From Candidatus Poribacteria bacterium (GTDB taxonomy: Bacteria; Poribacteria; WGA-4E; WGA-3G): DNA of 64,000 nt. Shown here one piece after another: positions 25,065 through 33,537 of the stretch; position 1 is the first letter of the stretch; each line of letters opens with the position of its first letter. The notes under the pieces were generated by a model. It was given only the letters and a program-made list of their open reading frames with translations. It was not told the DNA's origin and searched no databases. A program made the translations under genes and the position numbers. The stretch is from the NCBI GenBank assembly GCA_028821605.1, contig JAPPFM010000058.1:124280-188279 (forward strand), written 5' to 3'.

Positions 25065-28000
25065 ATGTCCATTGGTTTTCAACACTTTTTAGCCGCTTGC
25101 ATCGGACAAACAGAAGAAGAGACCGATCAACCCGACGATGCACAGCATGATGACGAACCCCAACAAACGGAATTGGAACTCGCAACGGATGATAATCCCG
25201 TAAGTGATGCTGATTCCGTAGATGCCCCAGTTTCCGAACACGTGGAAAGCGAAGAAAAGGATGTTTCGTCTCCACCAGAAGAAGCAACCGTATCGGATGA
25301 TCCTCCCCCTGTCACTACAGACGAGGGTGCCGAAACGCCTAAGGACAGCGATCCATCCCCGATAAGTGACAGTCTCGAAGCAGGCGAAGACAACGTTCCT
25401 GAGGAGGTTACCAACCTTGATGCCGCCGATGGTGAAGAGGCACCTCAATCATTAGAAGGTGCCGATTCGGCTTCTGAGGACGAGGTGGAGATTGTCCCGC
25501 CTGAGACAGAAACCGAGGATGCCGTGGAGGAAAGCCCACAAGTTGCCGACAGCGAAGTTTCAGAAACTGAAACGCAAGAAACAGACGAAACAGCCCCAAG
25601 CGATGATGCTGAAGCGGAACCTGAACCGCCACCGCTGGAGCTTGGGATTATTGAGGAAATTTATGACTTCGTAGAGATGTTTGAACAAGGCACCGTTTCT
25701 GGGACAGAGCAAGCATCTGCCAGCGGTACAGATTCCTCAGGTGGTGTGGTAAAACCTGCCATTTTTGAACATCCAACCCCAACAGAAACCGCGAGAATTG
25801 ACTACACACTCTCACTTCCCGATGCCGATGACAAAGAGAAACTCTTCTTACACTTTTCGATCGGCTTGCGGGATGGTGTCGTATTTGACGATGCAGCGCG
25901 AACACCCGGGGGTGTAAAGTTTGCTATTGAAATTGTTGATCTTCCGAACACAGATTTGGAGGTTTCCACACCAGAAAGATGCTTTGAATCTGTGTCAACC
26001 GAATGTCACTGGACAGAAAAAAGCATAGATCTGACACATTACGCCGGTAAAGAGATCGTCGTCTCGTTTTTGACGGCGTGTAACGTAGAAGGCAACAGCA
26101 ACTACGCGTGGGCGTTGTGGGGTAAACCACAGTTACGCAAACTTAAACAGACATCGCTCCGGAAAGGGAAAAGAGATAAGGAACCGGAAGTTCGATGCGG
26201 TATTGCCCTCTTACACTTCAGCGATGATGCGATGCAGCTGCAGGAGTTCAGCCAATCTACATCAACAGCGGTTTCCATGCTAACGGATATTCTGCTTGAA
26301 TCACACGAATCAGAAAAACCACCTGTCAAGATATCCATTTATGCAGCACAGCCGAAATTGGAGATTGTGAGCGTAGGTGCGACAGCGGCAGTTGTCGCAG
26401 CAGGCGAGGATTTTGAGGTGCAATGCACGCTTCGGAATATCGGCAGTGCGCCACTTGGTAAGGCAGATACGGCGCGGATCTCTATCAACGGTGTGAAACT
26501 ACGCCGCGGACGTCCGAGACACACCGTCAAAGAAATTGAACCAGGTGAAGAAACCTCCATTTTTTGGATAGCCCGTCGTCTTTCAAATCCGACTGTAGTT
26601 CCTCTTTCCGTTTCGCTCAAATGCCAAACGTCAGCCGGAGAAGAACGTCAAACGGTTCAAGGGAGCGTTGCGATTCGTCCCGCGGCACCTAAGTTCGCTA
26701 CTAAAACTGTAAAAGAACTGCACACCTACACCCAAGACGGTAGTGTCGTGATAGGGAATAGACATCTTCGCCTCGTTTTCGTCCGTGGTACTGAAGCGAC
26801 ATCAAAGACCGAGAACGAAGACAGTTTCGACAAAAAGGCCGCTGGTAGCTTTGCGTATTACGTGCTTTTTGTTGCAAAAGGGGGTCATTATCAACAGGTA
26901 GCAACCAGTCCTACCTTCTCTGAGGTAACCTACTTAGACGCATCGCAAAATCGCCAGACTTTGCGACTCGCGCCTACGGTTTATCAACTCTCAGGAAACA
27001 ACATGGGAGAGTCCATCATCCGCTTAAGTGGCTCGAATACAGATGTTGACGGTGTGGAATGGGCTTATGAGATGCAGTGGACGCTTGCTGAACGGGCGAC
27101 ACGGGTGAAAACGGAATATCAATTGCAAACGGACGGAAACAGAGAACTCCTCGCCTTCCAAGGTCCGATGCTTTACGCGGGACAAGGGCGTAACCGTGAG
27201 AAGAAAACGGCGGCACTTTTCCCTGGGCTTGAATTCTTGGAGAACGACGAACGTTCTTCAAGCGCGCGTGATGCAGCACCTCCGCTCGATAACCGGCTTG
27301 TACCGCACCCTTATAAAATTACAGTGCCGGTCATGGCAGTAGAAATGCAGAAATCGTTAGTCGGCATTGTTTGGAATCCTCTGGATACTTGGGATGGTGA
27401 GAATCAGATGCTCTCTACGATATTCGCCTCTCCCAATTGGTATCAGTCCCAAAAAAACCACGTTCTCGGTGTGTTCTTACCGACTATACCTGCGTGGGTC
27501 CAAGAAAATCAGGCAGAGGCTTCCATTCCGTATCCGCTGATGTCATCGCGTCCGTTGTCCATCAAAAGCGAAATCATTGTCGATGGAAACGCCTCCATTT
27601 TAGATGCTGTAGCACATTGGAAGGACGCTTACGGCACGCCTAAATCATTACCACCACCGCGTAGCGACGAAGAAGAGGTTCTGCTTTCACGGCACGGGTT
27701 TATGCACACCACATGGGATGAAGACACACGAAAATCCCGTCACTGTGTAGACTGGGCTGCTCAAAATGAACCGGGTTTTGGCACTTTGCTCTGGTACGAC
27801 TACCTCGCGACAAAGGACGAACAGGTGAAGGAACGAGTGCAAGAAATTGCCAAAAACACTATAGACGAATTCGGTACGGGTGGCTTGGCGGCACGCGGCT
27901 CGTGTCACATTTTGAGATGGGAGTTCCCCTTTTATATCGGCAATGTTGATGCAGCACTAACTTACATGGAGGAGGAAATGCAGCAACGCATTGCCACGCA

Positions 28001-29093
28001 AGAATCTGATGGAAGTTGGCGGTGGCATCCGACGAGCGAACGAACTGCCCCCCTTGGAGAACCGGGCGAAGCCGTGCTCGGCACCTGTGCAGAGTCGGTG
28101 TATTTACTCCTCAAACACGCGCGAATTACCGGAAATAAAACCTCGCGTGAGGCAGGTTTGAAGGCACTTAAATTCATTCAGCAATTCTCCGTACCGCGCG
28201 GCGCACAAATGTGGGAATGCCCGATGTATCAACCGGATGTCCTCGCAGCTGCACATGCTATCGGTGCCTACGTTGAAGCTTATGAACTGACAAGCGAAAA
28301 AGAACATCTCAAGCGCGCAACGTATTGGGCAGAGACAGCACTCCCGTTCCTCTACCATTGGCACCTGTCTGACCGACCCGGTATGCAGTTCGCTTCAATC
28401 CCTGTTTTCGGGACGAGTTTCCATACACACCCTTGGTTCGGTGTCCCTGTTCAATGGAACGGATTAGTTCTCGCCTACCACTTACAACGACTGAACCAGC
28501 ACACCGAGGATGAAAAATGGCATCAGGTTGCTGAAGGTATTACGATAAGTGCGATGCATCAGCAGTGGGACGACGGTGAACTCAAAGGCACCTATCCCGA
28601 TGGATTTTACGGTTTTTGTACCGAAGGTAAGGGACCGCATCTGAACCCCGAAGATATTATGGTGAATGTCTACACACTCCGAGGGCTTGATCCGGGTATA
28701 AAGACCGTTATAACGGGTGAGATACACGTCAGCTCTGGCGCAAGAGTAGAGGAACTCGCTTTAACCAACGGTCAGTTGAACTGGCAGCTCGGTTACGCTG
28801 ACAATGAAACAAGCTATTCACTCATCGTTGGTTGCGGACGCGCGCCACAGGCACTCCGGGCACGATATGAACTCACATCCCCGCCGGATGATGCTCCTAC
28901 CGATACAGATACGTCCGCTGAAGATTCTGAACCTGTCAACGGATCGAATAGATACGCAGAAATTGAGGTTCCCGCTGTGCAGTCATTTGAAGATGTTGAA
29001 TCCGGATGGCTTTATATTGAAGATAAGGACGCTATACTGGTAAAATATCTGCACGCCAATACGGATGTGCAGTTCAAGCTTTTGACACAGTAG
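25065..29093 (+). CDS. Large protein with acidic head, beta domains and alpha-toroid-like C-terminal region
   Basis: 1342 residues, not assigned to a known family. Residues about 15-190 are low-complexity and rich in Asp, Glu, Ser, Thr and Pro. A beta-rich part follows, including a CARDB-like stretch near 430-530 (VQCTLRNIGSAPLG). The C-terminal third (about 880-1230) has helical hairpins with Trp/His-rich motifs (GSWRWHP, CAESVYLLLKHARITG, PMYQPDVLAAAHAIGAYVEAY), suggesting an alpha/alpha toroid like those of polysaccharide lyases or glycosidases. No normal signal peptide is seen; LAAC at residues 9-12 resembles a lipobox, but the leader is too short and uncharged. The start follows an in-frame stop and the repeat copy 2. 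Possible carbohydrate-active enzyme, unproven. Confidence 0.7.
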   Translation: MSIGFQHFLAACIGQTEEETDQPDDAQHDDEPQQTELELATDDNPVSDADSVDAPVSEHVESEEKDVSSPPEEATVSDDPPPVTTDEGAETPKDSDPSPISDSLEAGEDNVPEEVTNLDAADGEEAPQSLEGADSASEDEVEIVPPETETEDAVEESPQVADSEVSETETQETDETAPSDDAEAEPEPPPLELGIIEEIYDFVEMFEQGTVSGTEQASASGTDSSGGVVKPAIFEHPTPTETARIDYTLSLPDADDKEKLFLHFSIGLRDGVVFDDAARTPGGVKFAIEIVDLPNTDLEVSTPERCFESVSTECHWTEKSIDLTHYAGKEIVVSFLTACNVEGNSNYAWALWGKPQLRKLKQTSLRKGKRDKEPEVRCGIALLHFSDDAMQLQEFSQSTSTAVSMLTDILLESHESEKPPVKISIYAAQPKLEIVSVGATAAVVAAGEDFEVQCTLRNIGSAPLGKADTARISINGVKLRRGRPRHTVKEIEPGEETSIFWIARRLSNPTVVPLSVSLKCQTSAGEERQTVQGSVAIRPAAPKFATKTVKELHTYTQDGSVVIGNRHLRLVFVRGTEATSKTENEDSFDKKAAGSFAYYVLFVAKGGHYQQVATSPTFSEVTYLDASQNRQTLRLAPTVYQLSGNNMGESIIRLSGSNTDVDGVEWAYEMQWTLAERATRVKTEYQLQTDGNRELLAFQGPMLYAGQGRNREKKTAALFPGLEFLENDERSSSARDAAPPLDNRLVPHPYKITVPVMAVEMQKSLVGIVWNPLDTWDGENQMLSTIFASPNWYQSQKNHVLGVFLPTIPAWVQENQAEASIPYPLMSSRPLSIKSEIIVDGNASILDAVAHWKDAYGTPKSLPPPRSDEEEVLLSRHGFMHTTWDEDTRKSRHCVDWAAQNEPGFGTLLWYDYLATKDEQVKERVQEIAKNTIDEFGTGGLAARGSCHILRWEFPFYIGNVDAALTYMEEEMQQRIATQESDGSWRWHPTSERTAPLGEPGEAVLGTCAESVYLLLKHARITGNKTSREAGLKALKFIQQFSVPRGAQMWECPMYQPDVLAAAHAIGAYVEAYELTSEKEHLKRATYWAETALPFLYHWHLSDRPGMQFASIPVFGTSFHTHPWFGVPVQWNGLVLAYHLQRLNQHTEDEKWHQVAEGITISAMHQQWDDGELKGTYPDGFYGFCTEGKGPHLNPEDIMVNVYTLRGLDPGIKTVITGEIHVSSGARVEELALTNGQLNWQLGYADNETSYSLIVGCGRAPQALRARYELTSPPDDAPTDTDTSAEDSEPVNGSNRYAEIEVPAVQSFEDVESGWLYIEDKDAILVKYLHANTDVQFKLLTQ

Positions 29094-29116
29094 GGGTTGG
29101 GTAACCCAACCCCTAC
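29090..29116. repeat. Perfect 13-bp arm palindrome overlapping a stop codon
   Basis: GTAGGGGTTGGGT, one base, then its exact complement. The TAG stop of the 1342-residue protein is inside the left arm. The same arm sequence recurs in a larger structure at 40878-40926. No T-run follows, so a repeat-family element is more likely than a terminator. Confidence 0.7.
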
Positions 29117-29178
29117 GCGCAGATACACGACGGGGTAAACTTTTTATAAGTCCCGCCAAAACAAGGAGACGCTACAAA

Positions 29179-29514
29179 ATGGCTAAAAAGATCGTTTTCA
29201 CCACATTTATTCTGGTTGCCGTGGCAATTGTTGCCTTTACCCTGTTTTCACATAACGCTATTGCCCAAGCCGATGCGGCATCCGGAGAGGTCCCGATGAT
29301 AGACTTCAAAGTCTTGGGCGGTTTTATCATTGAAGGCATCGTTTTTAGTATCGTCGGTTTAATAGTTCTGATGATAGGCTATAAAGTCTTCGATATGGCG
29401 ACCCCCTACGATCTAAACCGTCAGATTGCCGAAGAGAACAACACCGCTGCTGGCATTGCAGTTGCCGGTGTTCTCGTCTCACTCGGTATCATCGTTGCCG
29501 CCGCGATGGGTTAG
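29179..29514 (+). CDS. DUF350 family small membrane protein
   Basis: 111 residues. First hydrophobic segment at 5-30 may be a signal or span, followed by spans at about 48-72 and 90-110. The motif YKVFDMATPYDL and the AAGIAVAGVLVSLGIIV ending fit DUF350, a family of small bacterial inner-membrane proteins of unknown function. AAGGAG lies about 10 bp before the ATG. Placed between the large acidic-headed protein and the dioxygenase; no functional tie is apparent. Confidence 0.75.
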   Translation: MAKKIVFTTFILVAVAIVAFTLFSHNAIAQADAASGEVPMIDFKVLGGFIIEGIVFSIVGLIVLMIGYKVFDMATPYDLNRQIAEENNTAAGIAVAGVLVSLGIIVAAAMG

Positions 29515-29650
29515 CAGAAAGATGGCGGATGGAAGTTTGGAAGATAGGAAGATTGGGCACCCGCCCTTCTATGCTTCCACCCTTCCAATCCCTCCTTCAA
29601 ATTGCTTTTATCTGCATCCACATGCACCAAAAACGAGGGAAGATAGAAAA

Positions 29651-30460
29651 ATGGCACAAACAACCTACTTAGCAGATCAGGTTGCCAGCGATGAACAAAT
29701 TCAGGAATGGGTGGAGACCTTCCACCAGCGAGGCTGTCTGTTTTTGCAAAATGTCTTGACACCTGATCACTGCACGCAACTTCGACAGGATTTAGAGTGG
29801 GCACTCAAAAACGATCCGAATGGCTTAAATGGTGGAAGCCCCGGTGGTCGCATGCACTTGAGTCATCGGATGTTTGAACACAGTGAAGCGAATCGTCGAT
29901 TGTTCGACCTTGAACCGATTGTCTCCTTCGCTGAAGCACTTGTCGCCGAAAACTGCCATGTCATTCACAACAACTCGTTCCAAACCTTTCCAGGTGGCGG
30001 AATCACGTCGTGGCACCAAGACGACGCACCGCACTATATCGTGACGGAGGGTGAACCACCAAAGAACGTCCGGCTGCCGGTACTACTCTTTACGGCGAAT
30101 TATTATCTCACCGATGTCACCGAGATCGAACACGGCGGCACAGAAGTCGTTCCGGGTTCTCATCTTTTTGGTGCATCACCCCCAAACCCGATAGAAGGAA
30201 CAGAGTGGGAGGATAAAGTCCAGTATAACCTCGGAAAAGCGGGAAGTGTCATCATGTTCAACAATCAGGTATGGCATCGCGGTGGTCCTAATCAGACCCA
30301 GCGCGTCCGATATATCACACAGGTGACGTACGGGCGCCGCCTTGTCGGGCATAAATATTATCCGTTTATGAACTACAATATGCCTGATTCTGTCTACAAA
30401 GACGCAAGTCCCCGTTTACGTCGCTTACTCGGCTTCCTCAATCACGGTGCCTACGGTTAA
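29651..30460 (+). CDS. Phytanoyl-CoA dioxygenase family protein
   Basis: 269 residues from ATG 29651; the frame runs further upstream, but that part overlaps the DUF350 gene and does not look like this family. PhyH enzymes are non-haem Fe(II), 2-oxoglutarate-dependent oxygenases. The iron triad is visible: His and Asp in SWHQDDAPHY and the distal His in NQVWHRGG, with an Arg-containing QRVRYITQVTYG for 2-oxoglutarate. HGGTEVVPGSH matches the conserved loop after the double-stranded beta helix begins. This family is strongly expanded in Poribacteria. The substrate cannot be told. Confidence 0.9.
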   Translation: MAQTTYLADQVASDEQIQEWVETFHQRGCLFLQNVLTPDHCTQLRQDLEWALKNDPNGLNGGSPGGRMHLSHRMFEHSEANRRLFDLEPIVSFAEALVAENCHVIHNNSFQTFPGGGITSWHQDDAPHYIVTEGEPPKNVRLPVLLFTANYYLTDVTEIEHGGTEVVPGSHLFGASPPNPIEGTEWEDKVQYNLGKAGSVIMFNNQVWHRGGPNQTQRVRYITQVTYGRRLVGHKYYPFMNYNMPDSVYKDASPRLRRLLGFLNHGAYG

Positions 30461-30520
30461 ATTACTGTGCCTATTCCCTAAAAATAGCGCGACTGAACAT
30501 TCACGGTAAGGAATTGAAGA

Positions 30521-31342
30521 ATGCACCAAGAATACCTGAATGCGCTTGTAGATAAAGCCGCGTCAGACGCGCATATTTTGGCATCATGGCTCGAAGGGAG
30601 CTTCGGAAGGGGTGCCGCCGATAGATATTCAGATATCGATATCCATTTATTGGTTGCCGAAGACAATAAGGAAACTTTCCAACAGGGACTGGAATCTTGG
30701 TTATCTGACATTCAGCCGTTGGTTCTCTTTAGAGATACATTCCCCGGACAGATGATAACCTGTATCACGACAATAGGCTTGCGGCTTGATGTTTGGATAC
30801 ATGTAGGAAATACAATTTCCCTTGAGCGTAACAGTGTTCGCGTGTTATCTGCCGTTGAAGGCTGTATCCAATTTAAGGCGGCGTGTAGAAACGACGAACC
30901 GCAGGATGTTGCACCAACATTAAAGCAGCACATCAACGAGTTCTGGCGTGTACTTGCCATCCTTCCTACAGTTTTGGGACGTGAGGAGCACATCGCTGGA
31001 TTTATGGGGACTACATTTGTCGTGACATCGCTCACAGAGGTGTTAATTATAGGAAATGGAAAACAGAGGGATAGAGGTGTAAAGAACATCAATGTGTTCT
31101 TACCGCAAGCACTTAGGGAGGAGATTGAGACTGCCCTAACAATGCAAGGCATTGATAGAGACAGTATTGCGAGAGCACATCTCCGGTTGGCAACCATTAT
31201 GCAACGTTGTGGACAGGACATTGCAGAACAGCACGGACTTACTTACCCTTTCGCCTTGGAAGAGGCTGTCCTCAATTATATCTCCAGAGAATTACAGACC
31301 TTAGGACTTTCTGATTGCTTAGGTGAATTACATAGGCTTTAG
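30521..31342 (+). CDS. Nucleotidyltransferase-fold protein
   Basis: 273 residues. The N-terminus carries the nucleotidyltransferase signature GSFGRGAADRYSDIDIHLL (residues about 26-44) with the SDxD metal-binding pair and a third acidic residue in LRLDVWIHV. The rest is helical, as in aminoglycoside adenylyltransferase-like and other small-molecule nucleotidyltransferases. AAGGAA lies 7 bp before the ATG. It may modify a small molecule; there is no evidence that it confers resistance. Confidence 0.75.
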   Translation: MHQEYLNALVDKAASDAHILASWLEGSFGRGAADRYSDIDIHLLVAEDNKETFQQGLESWLSDIQPLVLFRDTFPGQMITCITTIGLRLDVWIHVGNTISLERNSVRVLSAVEGCIQFKAACRNDEPQDVAPTLKQHINEFWRVLAILPTVLGREEHIAGFMGTTFVVTSLTEVLIIGNGKQRDRGVKNINVFLPQALREEIETALTMQGIDRDSIARAHLRLATIMQRCGQDIAEQHGLTYPFALEEAVLNYISRELQTLGLSDCLGELHRL

Positions 31343-31406
31343 GCTGCTAACCAAAAGTTTGCCCTACTTATTGCCTCCTTTCTCCTCCATTAGCCAACGA
31401 AAAAAT

Positions 31407-32459
31407 ATGAAAGCGATTGTTTTCTCAGAACAAGGTAGCACAGAGGTCCTTCAGTATACAGACGTGCCGAAACCGACACTTGAGGCTAACGAAGTGCTGG
31501 TTAAAGTCGAAGCCTGTGCGGTGAATTATCTGGACCTTCACGCCCGACGGAACCGACCAGAGATTGCGGAGAAGTTTCAACGGGGTGAGACACCACATAT
31601 ACTTGGCTCCGACATCGCTGGGACAATCGCCGATATTGGAGTGGACGCGGCACGCGGTGTAGCAGTCGGGGATCGGGTTGTCCTCGCGCCATGTATTCCG
31701 TGCGGCACTTGTAGCGATTGCTACAATGGCGCGGAAAACTTGTGTGATACGCAAGAACTTATCGGTTTCCAAACGAATGGTGGATACGCAGAATACGTGA
31801 AAGCACCCGCCCAAAATGCCATTCAGATACCAGACACACTGTCGTTCGTTAATGCCGCCGCGATGCCGATAGCCTATCTCACAGCGTGGCATATGCTGAT
31901 GACGCGTGCACACCTTCGTCCCGAAGATGATGTTTTAATACTCGGTGTTGGTGGTGGTGTCGGAAGTGCAGGGTTGCAGATTGCAAAGTTAAGCGGTGCC
32001 AGAGTCTTTGCCACAGCGAGCAGTGATAAGAAACTCGCACGCGCACGAGACATAGGTGCGGACGTTACGATCAATTATAAGGATACTGATTTCTCGGAAG
32101 TGGTACTTGACGTAACGGGCGGGCGAGGGGTAGATATTGTCCTTGAACACGTCGGTGCTGCAACATGGGAACAGAGTATCGCGAGTCTTGCTAAAAATGG
32201 GAGGCTCGTTTCGTGTGGTGTAACAACAGGCAATATAGGAACCATTAACATCCGAAAATTATATCAGAAGCAGTTAACAGTGATGGGTTCTGCCCTCGGT
32301 ACGGTGACTGAACTCCGGACACTTGTCCATCTCGCAGGACAAGGGAAACTGGAACCTATTATTGACCGAGTTCTGCCACTCCAGCGGGCAGATGAGGCAC
32401 ACCTGCTGTTGGAGAATCGTCAAAATTTTGGAAAAATTTGCCTCTGCCCTACCCTCTAA
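31407..32459 (+). CDS. Zinc-binding alcohol dehydrogenase / quinone reductase family
   Basis: 350 residues from ATG 31407, where the typical MKAIVFSEQGSTEVL N-terminus begins; the longer frame from 31323 overlaps the preceding gene. GroES-like domain with structural zinc cysteines in PCIPCGTCSDCYNGAENLC, then a Rossmann domain with VLILGVGGGVGSAGLQIAK for NAD(P)H and EHVGAATWEQSIASL. Members oxidise alcohols or reduce quinones and enones. The gene overlaps nothing and is followed by a convergent regulator. Confidence 0.87.
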   Translation: MKAIVFSEQGSTEVLQYTDVPKPTLEANEVLVKVEACAVNYLDLHARRNRPEIAEKFQRGETPHILGSDIAGTIADIGVDAARGVAVGDRVVLAPCIPCGTCSDCYNGAENLCDTQELIGFQTNGGYAEYVKAPAQNAIQIPDTLSFVNAAAMPIAYLTAWHMLMTRAHLRPEDDVLILGVGGGVGSAGLQIAKLSGARVFATASSDKKLARARDIGADVTINYKDTDFSEVVLDVTGGRGVDIVLEHVGAATWEQSIASLAKNGRLVSCGVTTGNIGTINIRKLYQKQLTVMGSALGTVTELRTLVHLAGQGKLEPIIDRVLPLQRADEAHLLLENRQNFGKICLCPTL

Positions 32460-32488
32460 CTGGTGGGACTTCTTTGGTGCGAAACATA

Positions 32489-32881
32489 CTACTCTACGTT
32501 TGAGGAGGGGTCTTCTGTCTTTTGTGCTTCTGCTTTCGTTTTGAGAAATTCGTAGAATTCGTAAAGCGTTTCCTTGTCCTTCTCCGTAAATTCCATCATA
32601 CCCCTGAACATAGCACTAATCTTTGGATCAGCTAAGAGGTCGTCATAGCTTTTCTCAGTTTTCCCAAGGAGGTAATCGGTCGTAACTTTCAAGGCATCAG
32701 AAAGACTTGAAAGTGTTTTAAACGAGGGTTTTCGGGCGCCGGATTCAAATTGTGAGATTGCAGCAGGTGTTAGATTTGCCACCTTCGCGAGTTCTGTTTG
32801 CGTCAATTTCAATTCACGACGACGCAGTTTTATACGTGAAACAACCTTGTCAGTACTTGAGTCCTTTGATTCTTTCGCCAC
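32489..32881 (-). CDS. XRE-family transcriptional regulator
   Basis: 130 residues from GTG 32881, chosen because AAGGAG lies 6 bp upstream; the ATG at 32965 lacks a ribosome site. Residues 15-70 are a helix-turn-helix of the XRE/Cro type (LKLTQTELAKVANLTPAAIS, FESGARKPSFKTLSSLSDAL). The C-terminal half is helical and charged and may be a dimerisation or sensor region. It is divergent from the giant permease-like gene, with promoters 8 bp apart and a palindrome between them, so autoregulation and control of that gene are likely (inference). Confidence 0.87.
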   Translation of the reverse strand: MAKESKDSSTDKVVSRIKLRRRELKLTQTELAKVANLTPAAISQFESGARKPSFKTLSSLSDALKVTTDYLLGKTEKSYDDLLADPKISAMFRGMMEFTEKDKETLYEFYEFLKTKAEAQKTEDPSSNVE

Positions 32882-33017
32882 GTTTGGCTCCTTTATCAGA
32901 CGGCAAGAGGGCGTTATATCGCCGCTGAGTTTTTGAATTTTAGCATCGCTGCGGCGTTGCAGCAAAATATGGTTTTAAGAGAGTGCTGTTTCAATGAGAG
33001 GTAAAGACGCGAAATAT

Positions 33018-33046
33018 ATTTTAATCTAAAAAAGCCTTAAATGCAA
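33018..33046 (-). promoter_or_regulatory. Predicted promoter of the XRE regulator
   Basis: On the minus strand TTGCAT (33041-33046), 17-bp spacer, TAAAAT (33018-33023). Its -35 box overlaps the left arm of the inverted repeat CAAATT-TT-AATTTG at 33044-33057. Confidence 0.5.
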
Positions 33047-33054
33047 ATTTTAAT

Positions 33055-33082
33055 TTGACAAAAATTGTGATAATAGTATAAA
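33055..33082 (+). promoter_or_regulatory. Predicted strong promoter of the giant M28/FtsX-like gene
   Basis: TTGACA at 33055-33060, 16-bp spacer and TATAAA at 33077-33082 (TATAAAAT allows 17). The -35 box overlaps the right arm of the inverted repeat at 33044-33057, a plausible operator for the XRE protein. Confidence 0.6.
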
Positions 33083-33537
33083 ATATACGTATTACGCCTT
33101 CTAAAATTACGTCAAAAGGCTCCGAAAAACGGAGAGAAGATCTGAAAAACCAGAAAAAGGTGGGAGACTTTACAACATCAACTACCCGCTGACTGTAAGT
33201 CAGAGGAACCTATTAAGACCTTCCTTCTCGACTGTTCTACTTTCGCGGTCTCAGAAACCCGTAATTTTACCCGTCCGCCACCGTAGGTAGGAAGCCTCTC
33301 TACGGATACTCTCGTATCTGAATAGACTTCAGGCACATCCCGTTTGAGGCGTTGTTCGAGTAAACAAATATAGCCGAGTTTTTAAGAGACATGTGGCATG
33401 CGAAAAATCGCTGCTCTCCAATACATTAGGTGTGCGAATTCAAAAAAGGTTTAATCTTTTTTTGGAAAAATACATAAGGAGGACGGACTTTCGTCTCCTG
33501 AATGTGTTCAGGGGTTTTAGTCTGTAAATTTGATTTG
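33083..33537 (+). other. Long structured leader of the giant gene
   Basis: About 450 bases without a gene but with several hairpins: CTCCG-N5-CGGAG near 33120; CC(G)CTGACT-gta-AGTCAG(A)GG at 33186-33206, preceded by ATCAACTACC, a pattern like the ends of IS200/IS605-type elements; CCGTA...TACGG near 33281-33305 followed by GATAC-tctc-GTATC; and two overlapping hairpins at 33477-33499 and 33497-33512. The first of these hides an AGGAGG. I could not match the region to a known riboswitch. Confidence 0.45.

Noticed and set aside
25065-25110. Lipoprotein signal (LAAC) at the start of the 1342-residue protein
   Set aside because: Only eleven residues precede the Cys, with no positive charge and a weak hydrophobic part, so it does not form a credible signal.
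25127-25414. Minus-strand frame rich in serine opposite the acidic head of the 1342-residue protein
   Set aside because: It mirrors the low-complexity Asp/Glu region on the real strand and has no family features.
32489-32965. Prophage remnant suggested by an XRE repressor
   Set aside because: No integrase, phage structural gene or attachment repeat is nearby; the regulator sits with a chromosomal-looking cluster.
33083-33537. Cobalamin or cyclic-di-GMP riboswitch in the leader of the giant gene
   Set aside because: CCGCTGACTGTAA and CCGTAGGTAGGAAG recall pieces of these riboswitches, but the other conserved elements and stems are missing or out of order.
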